Of a DNA stretch of 13,754 bases, positions 1-7,352 are shown in pieces. Both the position numbers and the translations under genes were made by a program. Location of the stretch: positions 1-13,754 of the forward strand of contig DASUOI010000016.1 of NCBI GenBank assembly GCA_036276695.1. Reading direction: 5' to 3'. The notes beneath the pieces were generated by a model that was not told where the DNA came from, made no database searches, and worked only from the letters and a program-made list of their open reading frames with translations. Positions within the stretch are counted from its first letter, which is position 1; each line of letters starts with the position of its first letter. The DNA is from JANWLD01 sp036276695. Lineage in GTDB: Bacteria; Patescibacteriota; Saccharimonadia; Saccharimonadales; 2-12-FULL-41-12.

Positions 1-1
1 A

Positions 2-640
2 TACGCAACTATAGTAATTGCAGTGTCCATAGCTGCTTTCCTCGTCGTATTTTCACTGGTTGCTTCCAAGGCTTTGCTTGACCAGCGAGCTTACCAGAGC
101 AAAGTAATAGGCGCGAAGCAAGAAGCGCTTGAAACGCTCGAAGAAAATTTAGTTGCGGCAGATCAGCTAACGACTTCATATCAGGAATTTATTGGTGCTA
201 CTACTAATGTGTTAGGCGGAAATCCGTTTGGCGATGCCGATCAGGACGGAGACAACGCCCGTATAATTCTTGACGCCCTGCCTAGTAAATATGATTTTCC
301 TGCTCTTACGACCAGCGTAGATAAGCTCTTGAGGGATAAAGGAGTACCTCCGGCCTCTATAAGCGGAACAGATGATGAGGCTTCATATTCCAGCGGCGGC
401 GCGTCTGATAGTTCGGGCGGTAGCTCCGGTGTAGTTGAAATGCCTTTCTCGGTAGAAGTCAGTACTGCCAGCGCGAAAGGGAAATTCCTTCTAGGACTTT
501 TCGAGAAATCGATACGCCCCATAGACGTCCAGACTCTGTCTATAAAAGGAACGGAAAATAAACTTGAATTCAGCATCAACGCTGTTACTTATTTCCAGCC
601 TGAGAAGAGAGTCAATGTAAGAACTGAGGCAATAAGATAA
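2..640 (+). CDS. PilO-like type IV pilus inner-membrane protein (5' end outside window)
   Basis: The reading frame is open from base 2, so the true start lies upstream; a GTG at 23 falls inside the transmembrane segment and is unlikely to be the start. The visible 212 residues begin with a hydrophobic membrane span (ending near SKALL), then a charged coiled-coil-like stretch (QRAYQSKVIGAKQEALETLE), then a periplasmic alpha/beta domain. The C-terminal part (PFSVEVS, later LEFSINAVTYF) resembles the ferredoxin-like fold of PilO. PilO-family proteins pair with PilN and link cytoplasmic PilM to the rest of the T4P machine. A Ser/Gly-rich segment at bases 385-430 breaks the domain and looks like a flexible insert. 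Position immediately upstream of pilB-pilT-pilC supports the call; PilM and PilN would be expected just before the window. PilN is the main alternative. The next gene overlaps the stop codon by one base. Confidence 0.72.
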   Translation, partial: YATIVIAVSIAAFLVVFSLVASKALLDQRAYQSKVIGAKQEALETLEENLVAADQLTTSYQEFIGATTNVLGGNPFGDADQDGDNARIILDALPSKYDFPALTTSVDKLLRDKGVPPASISGTDDEASYSSGGASDSSGGSSGVVEMPFSVEVSTASAKGKFLLGLFEKSIRPIDVQTLSIKGTENKLEFSINAVTYFQPEKRVNVRTEAIR

Positions 641-876
641 TGAAACAAAAAGATATTGCGTTAATAGCAGTGGTAGTAATCTTCGCGGGAGTAGTCTCTC
701 TTGTCGTGTCTAACTTTTTCTTTACTCATGATGCGAGTATACCCCTCCAAGCGGAAGTCGTAGAAGAGATTACCGCTGACTTTCCCCCTGTTGATGAAAG
801 AGTATTTAATAAAGACGCGATTAACCCTACAAAACTAATAGAAATTGGCGATTCTAATAATAAACAGCCGTTTTAG
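640..876 (+). CDS. Small single-pass membrane protein of the pilus operon (78 aa), function unknown
   Basis: I do not recognise a family here. The protein has a short basic N-terminus (MKQKD), one strong membrane span at about residues 7-28 (ALIAVVVIFAGVVSLVVSNF), and about 50 extracytoplasmic residues that are acidic and proline-containing, ending in KQPF. There is no lipobox cysteine and no pilin cleavage motif. Its ATG shares one base with the preceding TAA, giving a TAATG junction typical of translational coupling, and pilB starts 3 bases after its stop. It occupies the slot where PilP (a lipoprotein) sits in proteobacterial pilMNOP operons, but I see no sequence similarity to PilP. By inference it is an accessory part of the alignment complex. 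The coding call is supported by the tight spacing and coherent membrane topology. Confidence 0.75.
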   Translation: MKQKDIALIAVVVIFAGVVSLVVSNFFFTHDASIPLQAEVVEEITADFPPVDERVFNKDAINPTKLIEIGDSNNKQPF

Positions 877-879
877 GCA

Positions 880-2679
880 ATGAGTGTTTTATCAGCTACT
901 AATCAACAGCAAGTAGAAGAGCAATTAGTTAATGGTAATTATTTAACTAAAGAAAAGCTAAACGAGCTCAAAACAAAAGCAAAAAGCTCATCAACGCCGC
1001 TTTTCGGTTTGTTGGTTTCCGAAGGACATGTACCCAATGAAGCTCTTACGAAAGCCATCGCTAAAGTTAACCACATACCTTACGTTAACCTTTCTGAAGC
1101 TAAGATAGAAAAAGAAGTATTAAGGCTGCTTCCTAAGGAGATAGCTCAGCGCTATATGGCCGTACCGCTCGGTATGGTAAATAACAAGCTGGTGGTGGCT
1201 ATGCTTGATGCGGATAATGTTCAAGCTGTCGACTTCTTGTCTAAAAGAATAGGTCAGACCCTGAAAGTCTACACAGCGAGCGAAGAAGGTATACATAAGA
1301 TTTTAAGCCAATATGCCGATGACGTAGAAGCCGACGTGACAAAAGCTATGGGTACTAGTATCAGCGCCGAAGAAGAAGCGAAACAGGCCGAGGAAAAACA
1401 GGACAAAAAAGAAGGCAAGAATATAAAAACTATCGTTCAAGACTCGCCTATAAGCAAGGCGCTCTCGACAATTTTAGAATACGCCGCGAAAAATCGCGCG
1501 AGTGATATCCATATTGAACCGCTTGAGCAACAGCTAAAAGTAAGGCTCAGGGTAGATGGCGTACTAAGAGAGATTATGAAGCTTCCAAAATCCACGGAAG
1601 CGCCGCTGATTTCCCGTATAAAAATTTTAAGCAATTTAAAGATTGATGAACACCGAATTCCCCAAGACGGAGGTTTTGCCGTTGCTGTTGCCGATAAGGT
1701 GATTGATCTGCGTATAGCGATATCTCCTGTTGTGTGGGGGGAGCAAGTAGTCATCCGCTTACTGGATAAAACTGGCACCAGCTTGATGTTGGAAGATATG
1801 GGTTATAAAGGCAGGGCGCTTAAAACCATTAGGAAAGGACTGCAATATTCAAACGGCATGATTCTTACTTCCGGGCCGACGGGTTCAGGTAAGTCCACCT
1901 CTCTTTACGCGTTAATCCAGGAAATAAAAGACGATTCTATAAATATAGTAACCTTGGAGGACCCTGTTGAATATAAAATGCCGGGCATTAACCAAATACA
2001 AGTTAATGCAGGGGTTGGCCTGACATTTGCTTCAGGCCTAAGATCTATACTTCGGCAAGACCCCGACGTTGTCATGGTAGGGGAAATACGTGACAAAGAA
2101 ACAGCGACCCTAGCCGTACAGGCAGCCCTTACCGGCCACTTGGTGTTTTCTACGCTTCATACTAATTCGGCTGCTGGTATCTTGCCAAGGTTGCTAGACA
2201 TGGGAATTGAGCCTTTTCTTATAGCTTCAACCGTGCGTACGGTTATCGGCCAAAGGCTGGTCAGGCGCTTAGCTGACAACAAAGAAACTTACCAGTCAGA
2301 TTTGACCGAAAAGCAAGCTGTCGTTAACAGTGTAGGCAGATTATTGCCTAAGGATGAACCATCTCGGAAAAAGGTTGCGGAGGAGCTAGGGTATTCTGAC
2401 TTGCCACTGGACAGTCAAAATGCTTATACTTTATGCAAGGGTAAGGATACCCCCGATACCCCCGGAGGGTACAAAGGTCGGATGGGATTATATGAGGTCT
2501 TTGAAATTAGCGAACAAATACAACAACTCATACTTAAACGCTCAACCAGCAGCGAGATTCAACGGGCTGCAATGGAGCAAGGTATGGTAACAATGCGCGA
2601 AGACGGATACCTAAAAGCTTTGACCGGATATACGACCATTACTGAGATTAATCGTGTAGCTGCAGCAGAAGGCGTTTAA
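880..2679 (+). CDS. pilB: Type IV pilus extension ATPase PilB (GspE/PilB family)
   Basis: Hexameric cytoplasmic ATPase that powers pilus assembly through PilC. Residues 15-145 form a GspE/MshE-type N-terminal domain. Residues 150-190 are a charged, probably disordered linker, and the rest is the T2SS/T4P ATPase core. Visible motifs are Walker A GPTGSGKS at 332-339, an Asp box (VTLEDPVEYK), Walker B DPDVVMVGEIRD at 394-405 with catalytic Glu402, and a His box (TGHLVFSTLHTN). The 599-residue length is normal for PilB and too long for PilT. Unusually, the C-terminal tetracysteine zinc site of most PilB/GspE proteins is absent: LADNKETY stands where the first CxxC is expected, and only Cys519 remains before GGYKGRMGLYEV. 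Start ATG 880 lies 3 bases after the upstream stop with no strong ribosome-binding site, which suggests translational coupling. PilT follows after 20 bases. Confidence 0.96.
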   Translation: MSVLSATNQQQVEEQLVNGNYLTKEKLNELKTKAKSSSTPLFGLLVSEGHVPNEALTKAIAKVNHIPYVNLSEAKIEKEVLRLLPKEIAQRYMAVPLGMVNNKLVVAMLDADNVQAVDFLSKRIGQTLKVYTASEEGIHKILSQYADDVEADVTKAMGTSISAEEEAKQAEEKQDKKEGKNIKTIVQDSPISKALSTILEYAAKNRASDIHIEPLEQQLKVRLRVDGVLREIMKLPKSTEAPLISRIKILSNLKIDEHRIPQDGGFAVAVADKVIDLRIAISPVVWGEQVVIRLLDKTGTSLMLEDMGYKGRALKTIRKGLQYSNGMILTSGPTGSGKSTSLYALIQEIKDDSINIVTLEDPVEYKMPGINQIQVNAGVGLTFASGLRSILRQDPDVVMVGEIRDKETATLAVQAALTGHLVFSTLHTNSAAGILPRLLDMGIEPFLIASTVRTVIGQRLVRRLADNKETYQSDLTEKQAVVNSVGRLLPKDEPSRKKVAEELGYSDLPLDSQNAYTLCKGKDTPDTPGGYKGRMGLYEVFEISEQIQQLILKRSTSSEIQRAAMEQGMVTMREDGYLKALTGYTTITEINRVAAAEGV

Positions 2680-2699
2680 AGGACAGAAGGGAAATACAG

Positions 2700-3773
2700 A
2701 TGACAACACAGAAAGAAGTAAGAATAGAAATACTTTTAGAAGAGGTTATAAAGAAAAAAGCTTCTGACCTCCATCTGCAAGTAGGCTTGGCTCCTATGTT
2801 AAGAGTCGATGGTTCACTTGTGGCGGTATCCGGTGCTCCCGTTTTGTCCGAAGAACAGGTGGAGTCTTTGGTCTTTGCTATATTGGACGATGAGCAGAAA
2901 CAGATTCTTCTCAAAGACAAAGAATTTGATTTTAGCTTTGCATTCGGCGACCTAGGGCGATTTCGTGTAAACGCCTTTCATGAACGGGGCAATATAGCAG
3001 CAGCTTTGCGCTTAATACCGAATGAGATATTAACCACAGAGCAGCTGGGTCTTCCGAAAGTCGTTCAAAAATTTGCTGAATACCCTAGAGGACTTGTACT
3101 GATTACCGGCCCGACGGGCTCAGGTAAATCTACTACTTTGGCTGCGTTAGTAGACAAGATTAATACCGAACGCTCAACTCATATAGTGACAATAGAAGAC
3201 CCTATAGAGTTTACGCACAAAAGCAAAAAGTCAGTGGTTGTACAAAGAGAAGTCCACTATGATACTTATTCTTTTTCGGCTGCCTTGAGGTCAAGTCTTC
3301 GCCAAGATCCTGACGTGGTTTTGATTGGCGAAATGCGTGACCTTGAAACAATAGCTGCCGCTATAACTATAGCCGAGACCGGACACTTGGTGTTCGCGAC
3401 ACTGCATACTAACAGCGCCGCCCAGTCGGTAGATCGCATGATAGACGTTTTCCCGCCGCACCAGCAGCCTCAGATCCGCGCCCAGCTGAGCAATATACTT
3501 ATGGGGATTTGCGCCCAAAGGCTTGTGCCTACCATAGGAGGCGGAAGAGTAGCCTCTGCTGAAATATTAGTAGCTACTCCTGCTGTAAGAAATATTATTC
3601 GCGAAGGCAAGAGCCACCAGCTTGATGCTGTAATCCAGACTGGGGCTGAGCATGGCATGCAATCCATGGATAAAACACTAGTAGGTCTAATACATGCCGG
3701 CAGTATAACTTATGATGAAGCACGTAATTTCGCTGTAGACCTTGAGGAACTTGACAGGATGATGAGAGGCTAA
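2700..3773 (+). CDS. pilT: Type IV pilus retraction ATPase PilT
   Basis: Cytoplasmic hexameric ATPase that drives pilus disassembly, the basis of twitching motility and force generation. Its 357 residues match the usual PilT length, and it lacks the long N-terminal domain of PilB. Motifs seen are the N-terminal KKASDLHLQVG that opens the PAS-like domain, Walker A GPTGSGKS at 137-144, Walker B DPDVVLIGEMRD at 203-214 with catalytic Glu211, a His box (TGHLVFATLHTN), and the PilT-specific VRNIIREGK motif at 296-304, which matches the AIRNLIRE consensus required for retraction. A purine-rich ribosome-binding site (AGAAGGG, 2685-2691) lies 8 bases before the ATG. It is embedded between pilB and pilC, so extension and retraction motors would be co-expressed. 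PilU is the alternative, but the intact VRNIIREGK motif favours PilT. Confidence 0.96.
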   Translation: MTTQKEVRIEILLEEVIKKKASDLHLQVGLAPMLRVDGSLVAVSGAPVLSEEQVESLVFAILDDEQKQILLKDKEFDFSFAFGDLGRFRVNAFHERGNIAAALRLIPNEILTTEQLGLPKVVQKFAEYPRGLVLITGPTGSGKSTTLAALVDKINTERSTHIVTIEDPIEFTHKSKKSVVVQREVHYDTYSFSAALRSSLRQDPDVVLIGEMRDLETIAAAITIAETGHLVFATLHTNSAAQSVDRMIDVFPPHQQPQIRAQLSNILMGICAQRLVPTIGGGRVASAEILVATPAVRNIIREGKSHQLDAVIQTGAEHGMQSMDKTLVGLIHAGSITYDEARNFAVDLEELDRMMRG

Positions 3774-3778
3774 AGCAA

Positions 3779-5002
3779 ATGTTGACTTACCAATATACTG
3801 CCAGGGATCCCTCGACTGGTAAAAAAGTTACGGCAAATGTCCAAGCGGACAGCGAGGCTGCAGCCTCCAAGCTGATTCAGAAAGAAGGACTGGCTCCTAT
3901 AGAAGTTAAAGTCTTGGCAGAAGGCGGCAATAATGTCCTCGGCAGGTTCTTTAAAAGAGTTAAAACCAAGGATAGGATAATTTTCTCCCGGCAAATGTCA
4001 ACCTTAATTAACGCCGGATTACCCCTTGTTCAAAGTCTTAGAAATGTAGAGACTCAAACGCAAAATAAAGCCTTCAAGGTAATAATTGGCGACATAATCT
4101 CAAACGTAGAGAGCGGCAAGGCTTTTTCCGAGGCTTTGTCCAAGCACCCGAAAATCTTTAATGATGTGTATATCAGCCTGATAGCTTCAGGCGAAGCTTC
4201 TGGAACTTTGGATAAGGCGCTTGAGAGAATAGCAAACCAGCAGGAGAAAGACGCCGAAGTCCTCAGCAAGGTCCGGGGTGCCATGGCTTATCCCGCAATA
4301 GTTATTCTAGTTATGCTGGTTGTTATTGGGTTTATGGTGGTCAAAGTTATGCCGCAGGTAGAGACTATATACAGCGATTTGCCTGGCGCCACATTGCCTT
4401 TGCTGACAAGAGTCTTGTTGGCAATTTCACATTTTGTTACTACTTTCTGGTGGGTTATTATCGCGCTGTTGATTTTCCTTGCTTTTGCCGTTACCAGATA
4501 CGCTAGGACCGGCCCTGGTAAAGAAGTAGTTGATCGCTTTAAAATGACCGCCTGGCCCATCGGACCTTTGTTCATGAAGCTTTATATGGCTCGTTTTGCC
4601 CGAACCGGCACAACTCTTGTTGCCAGCGGAGTTCCCCTTATACAGATGTTGGAAATTGTGGCCAAAGCCATAAATAACGTTCATATTGAAAGGTCCATGA
4701 AAAAGGCAACCGAGAAAGTAAAAGGCGGGAAGTCTTTGGCTAATTCGCTTGAAGGCGACCCGAACTTTCTGCAGTTAGTGCCAAACATGCTTAAGATTGG
4801 CGAAGACTCAGGTTCGCTGGAAGAAATGCTTGCCAAAACAGCCGACTATTATGAAAAAGAAGTAGACAACCAGATAAAAACCATCAGCACGATAATAGAA
4901 CCCGTACTTATGGTGGTACTGGGTATAGTAGCGTTTATCATAGTTGCCGCCGTGCTTTTGCCTATATATGGCTTGGCCGGCCAGAATTTAAGCGGTGCCT
5001 AG
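3779..5002 (+). CDS. pilC: Type IV pilus platform protein PilC (GspF family)
   Basis: Polytopic inner-membrane protein that couples PilB/PilT to pilin insertion and extraction. The 407 residues hold an N-terminal YTARDPSTGKKV segment, then two T2SF repeats: the first around residues 68-190 (FSRQMSTLINAGLPL...GEASGTLDKALER) and the second around 270-398 (FARTGTTLVASGVPL...GEDSGSLEEMLAK). Membrane spans are predicted at about 170-191, 212-238 and 374-397. The duplicated FxRxxxTLxxxGxPL and GExSGxL motifs are diagnostic for GspF/PilC. Ribosome-binding site GAGAGG (3764-3769) lies within the pilT end, 9 bases before the ATG, and the gap from pilT is 5 bases, so the two are coupled. The TAG stop lies inside a hairpin followed by a T-run, described separately. 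Confidence 0.96.
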   Translation: MLTYQYTARDPSTGKKVTANVQADSEAAASKLIQKEGLAPIEVKVLAEGGNNVLGRFFKRVKTKDRIIFSRQMSTLINAGLPLVQSLRNVETQTQNKAFKVIIGDIISNVESGKAFSEALSKHPKIFNDVYISLIASGEASGTLDKALERIANQQEKDAEVLSKVRGAMAYPAIVILVMLVVIGFMVVKVMPQVETIYSDLPGATLPLLTRVLLAISHFVTTFWWVIIALLIFLAFAVTRYARTGPGKEVVDRFKMTAWPIGPLFMKLYMARFARTGTTLVASGVPLIQMLEIVAKAINNVHIERSMKKATEKVKGGKSLANSLEGDPNFLQLVPNMLKIGEDSGSLEEMLAKTADYYEKEVDNQIKTISTIIEPVLMVVLGIVAFIIVAAVLLPIYGLAGQNLSGA

Positions 5003-5015
5003 GTATTGCTTTTTT
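4991..5015 (+). terminator. Possible weak terminator or attenuator spanning the pilC stop codon
   Basis: AGCGGTGC (4991-4998) can pair with GTATTGCT (5003-5010) through eight pairs, three of them G-U, around a CTAG loop that contains the first two bases of the pilC stop codon. The hairpin runs straight into six T residues (5010-5015). This is the layout of a Rho-independent terminator, but the G-U pairs make it weak. Partial termination here would separate pilBTC from the major pilin gene. A translating ribosome reaching the stop would block the hairpin, so its activity might depend on pilC translation (inference). Confidence 0.4.
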
Positions 5016-5034
5016 ATGCCGACTTAGATAACAT
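5006..5034 (+). promoter_or_regulatory. Candidate sigma-70-type promoter for the major pilin
   Basis: TTGCTT (5006-5011) and TAACAT (5029-5034) are spaced by 17 bases and match the -35 and -10 consensus at 3/6 and 4/6 positions. Transcription would begin near 5041 and give a leader of about 33 bases. The -35 overlaps the T-run of the upstream hairpin. A second AT-rich box (TATAAA, 5055-5060) is too close to the start codon for a normal leader. The match is weak; the main support is the need for separate high expression of a major pilin between two terminator-like signals. Confidence 0.3.
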
Positions 5035-5062
5035 CATAAGCATAAGAAGTTAATTATAAAAA

Positions 5063-5070
5063 GGGTGAGG
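5063..5070 (+). promoter_or_regulatory. Ribosome-binding site that sets the major pilin start
   Basis: GGGTGAGG lies 3 bases before ATG 5074. An in-frame GTG at 5065 lies inside this purine-rich site and would have no ribosome-binding site of its own, so ATG 5074 is the better start and gives a normal 10-residue prepilin leader. A nearly identical AGGTGAGG precedes the PpiC-like gene at 12911. Confidence 0.6.
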
Positions 5071-5073
5071 AAA

Positions 5074-5556
5074 ATGAAAAAACTACAAAATAGGTCAGAG
5101 GGTTTCACCATCATAGAGGTGCTAATAGTACTTGCTATAGCTGGCTTAATCATGTTGATAGTATTCTTAGCTGTACCGGCTTTGCAGCGGAACAGCCGTA
5201 ATACTCAACGAAACAGCGACGCTTCGTTAATCGCCTCCGGCGTAAATGAGTGCTTAAACAACAGAAACGGTCAAATATCTAGCTGTAATGATGCCAGCGA
5301 TGGCGATAACTTAGGTGCCTTTATTGATGAATCCCGGCTTTCACAGCTTACTGCAGTGAGGACTCCTAGCGGTGCTGCTACTGCTCCTGGATCGGACGGT
5401 ACGATAACCAATGAGGCAAATATCTTTTTTGGGGCGAGGTGCGCACCTGACGGTGCCGGTCCTGACGGTGGAGGTGGTCTTGCCAGAGATTATGTCGTAC
5501 TCTTCAGGATAGAAGGCTCAAACGGTTCCTTAACGCGTTGCATAAGCAGCGGCTAG
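5074..5556 (+). CDS. Probable major type IV pilin (prepilin)
   Basis: Prepilin of 160 residues with a class III signal: basic leader MKKLQNRSEG (1-10), cleavage by PilD after Gly10, mature Phe11 and the conserved Glu at mature position 5 (Glu15), followed by the hydrophobic assembly helix TIIEVLIVLAIAG. The globular part is small and Gly/Ser/Asp-rich with four cysteines (60, 71, 123, 156). Cys60-Cys71 could form a short loop, and Cys123-Cys156 could form the C-terminal D-loop disulfide typical of type IVa pilins. Among the five pilin-like genes here it is the smallest, has the best leader and ribosome-binding site, and is the only one with its own strong terminator, all of which fit the major subunit. 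It also sits alone between pilC and pilD. Identification as major rather than minor is inference from this context. Confidence 0.85.
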   Translation: MKKLQNRSEGFTIIEVLIVLAIAGLIMLIVFLAVPALQRNSRNTQRNSDASLIASGVNECLNNRNGQISSCNDASDGDNLGAFIDESRLSQLTAVRTPSGAATAPGSDGTITNEANIFFGARCAPDGAGPDGGGGLARDYVVLFRIEGSNGSLTRCISSG

Positions 5557-5580
5557 AAGGTAATAGAAAAACCATTCGCT

Positions 5581-5608
5581 AAACGAGGCTAATTACGGCC
5601 TCGTTTTT
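5581..5608 (+). terminator. Intrinsic terminator of the major pilin gene
   Basis: A perfect 9-bp stem, AAACGAGGC (5581-5589) with GCCTCGTTT (5598-5606), encloses an 8-base loop and ends in five T residues (5604-5608). The stem's A-rich 5' arm could also serve transcripts arriving from the other strand, but no minus-strand gene ends here. It lies 25 bases after the pilin stop and 33 bases before pilD, so pilD depends either on read-through or on its own promoter. Confidence 0.88.
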
Positions 5609-5640
5609 ATTTACAGGACTATATTGTTAAGATATTGCTA

Positions 5641-6468
5641 ATGATAATAGCAGCACTTACTGTCCTTGGACTCTGTCTTGGTAGTTTTATCAATGCTCTT
5701 GTATATAGGCTTCGCTGGCAGGAAACACACTCAAAAAAGTCTGAAAAATACTCTATAGCAAAAGGCCGTAGTATTTGTCCGCACTGCAAGCAGGTATTAC
5801 AGCCAAAAGACCTTATACCATTGCTGAGTTGGATTTTTCTGAGGGGCAAGTGTCGGTATTGCAAAAGGCCGATTTCGGCCCAATATCCGATTGTCGAGGC
5901 TTCCACGGCTGTTTTGTTTATTCTTTCTTATATATTTTGGCCGGGGCTTCAGGATACTGCTGTAGAAACCGCGGATATCATTAGTTTTGTTGCGTGGCTG
6001 GGCGTACTGACAGGACTAATTGCCCTTGCTGTTTATGACGCAAAATGGATGATTTTACCTAATAAGATTATATTCCCTCTGCTAATTTTAGCTACGGGAA
6101 GCGTTCTGGCTCAAGCCGTCTTACAACAGGACTATAATATGATAGTTTCCTCAGCTGCCGGAGCGCTAGTCGGGGGAGGAATTTTTTATGTGCTTTTTCA
6201 GATCTCCGGAGGCAAATGGATAGGTGGCGGCGATGTCAAACTTGGGTTTTTACTGGGAATTATCGTAGGCGAGCCTATCTTGGCCTTTCTGATGCTATTC
6301 ATCGCATCGTTGCTTGGAAGTATCTTTTCTATACCTTTGATTTTAAAAAGCCGCTTAGGCTCCAGAGCGAAGATAGCATTCGGGCCGTTCTTGATAGCGT
6401 CAACCATAATAACTTCTTTATGGGGCGGAGAGATTATAGACTTATATAACAACTTGCTTATGCTATAA
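5641..6468 (+). CDS. pilD: Prepilin peptidase / leader peptidase PilD (A24A family)
   Basis: Membrane aspartic protease that cleaves prepilin leaders after Gly and usually N-methylates the new N-terminus. From ATG 5641 it has 275 residues. An in-frame TTG at 5635 is possible but has no better ribosome-binding site. N-terminal LGSFINALVYRL leads into the cytoplasmic zinc domain with paired CxxC motifs (Cys46/Cys49 and Cys71/Cys74), followed by about seven further membrane spans. The two catalytic aspartates are visible: Asp133 in VYDAKWMILPNK and Asp198 in the GGGD motif, followed by VKLG. The intact cysteine pairs suggest the bifunctional peptidase/methyltransferase form. It should process all five pilins of this locus. 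TATATT at 5620-5625 is a possible -10 but would leave an almost leaderless mRNA. Confidence 0.95.
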   Translation: MIIAALTVLGLCLGSFINALVYRLRWQETHSKKSEKYSIAKGRSICPHCKQVLQPKDLIPLLSWIFLRGKCRYCKRPISAQYPIVEASTAVLFILSYIFWPGLQDTAVETADIISFVAWLGVLTGLIALAVYDAKWMILPNKIIFPLLILATGSVLAQAVLQQDYNMIVSSAAGALVGGGIFYVLFQISGGKWIGGGDVKLGFLLGIIVGEPILAFLMLFIASLLGSIFSIPLILKSRLGSRAKIAFGPFLIASTIITSLWGGEIIDLYNNLLML

Positions 6469-6469
6469 T
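6461..6469 (+). promoter_or_regulatory. Extended -10 promoter for the minor-pilin operon
   Basis: TGCTATAAT is a perfect -10 hexamer (TATAAT, 6464-6469) with the TGn extension; it overlaps the pilD TAA stop. No convincing -35 lies 16-18 bases upstream, which extended -10 promoters do not need. Transcription would begin near 6476, leaving a leader of about 37 bases before the first minor-pilin ATG at 6513. The same TGnTATAAT element precedes ndk. A chance match in AT-rich sequence remains possible. Confidence 0.5.
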
Positions 6470-6512
6470 CTTCATCAGAACGCTTATCTAATCTAAGTGG
6501 GATAGATATTAA

Positions 6513-7352
6513 ATGGCCTTGATACAAAAAATCGTAAAAAAGAGAAAACAAAAGGGCTATACGATTATAGAAGTCATGATAGTACTTACTATAAGCACAG
6601 CTCTATTTGCTACGGCTATCATAGGCTATACCAGACAAAACCAGAGAACTCAGTTCACTAATGCGGTAAGAGACATAGAGTTAATAGTCCAGGATATTCT
6701 TAATGACGTGGGTACGGGATACTATGTTCAATCTGATGAATTTGTTTGCCTAAGATCCGGTTCCCCGGCCGCACCCTCTCTTCTTAGTCCGCCACCCCCC
6801 GGTGTTCTATCAGAACAAGGTACTAACCAGGGCTGTATATTCTTAGGCAAGGCAGTGAATCTGCGCGACACTGACTCTTCAAGCTCTTTCACAGCCCATA
6901 CTATAGTCGGCCTCCGCAATCATGCAAACAATGAAGAAGACCCATCGACCAACGTTGAAAATGCCGCAAATCGTACGATACCCTTTGAGGGGACTTATGA
7001 CAGGTATAGCATAAGCGGCAGTTTAGACATTCCTAAAATTATTACATCTGACGAAACCGAAGTCGCAGGTTTTGCGGTAGTCTCCGGCTTTGGCAACGGA
7101 AGCTTAGCTGACGGTGGTGCTGGAGGTGCAGGGGCTACCACAAACCAAGTTTCAATTGCGTCAATTGACAGGCTCTATGATTTTAATTCAACTACAAGCC
7201 AGGTCGTAGGTAGTAGCGATTTGAATAAAGATATAACCATCTGTATACGCGAAGCTGGCGAAGGCAGGCGAGCTAGTATTACAATAGGAGCAGGGGCTCA
7301 GGCTAATGTGCAGACAACTATAGATAGCTGGCCGGATGGGTGCGAAACATGA
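6513..7352 (+). CDS. Minor pilin, FimU/GspH-position
   Basis: Prepilin-like protein of 279 residues. The leader is MALIQKIVKKRKQKG (1-15), with cleavage after Gly15, a mature N-terminal Tyr16 instead of Phe, and Glu20 at mature +5, followed by the helix TIIEVMIVLTISTALFATAI. Beyond the N-terminal helix (to about residue 65) the protein is a Ser/Gly-rich beta domain with a proline run and four cysteines, the last three residues from the C-terminus. It is first of four consecutive minor-pilin genes, which is the place of FimU/GspH, and the following genes resemble PilV, PilW and PilX in order. The GspH assignment rests on position more than on sequence. Its TGA stop overlaps the next ATG in an ATGA junction, so the two are translationally coupled. 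Confidence 0.8.
   Translation: MALIQKIVKKRKQKGYTIIEVMIVLTISTALFATAIIGYTRQNQRTQFTNAVRDIELIVQDILNDVGTGYYVQSDEFVCLRSGSPAAPSLLSPPPPGVLSEQGTNQGCIFLGKAVNLRDTDSSSSFTAHTIVGLRNHANNEEDPSTNVENAANRTIPFEGTYDRYSISGSLDIPKIITSDETEVAGFAVVSGFGNGSLADGGAGGAGATTNQVSIASIDRLYDFNSTTSQVVGSSDLNKDITICIREAGEGRRASITIGAGAQANVQTTIDSWPDGCET

Noticed and set aside
880..1330. c-di-GMP binding by the PilB N-terminal (MshEN-type) domain
   Set aside because: The RLGxxLVxxG nucleotide-binding motif is not present in the equivalent stretch (PLFGLLVSEG lacks the Arg), and the second motif copy is not evident.
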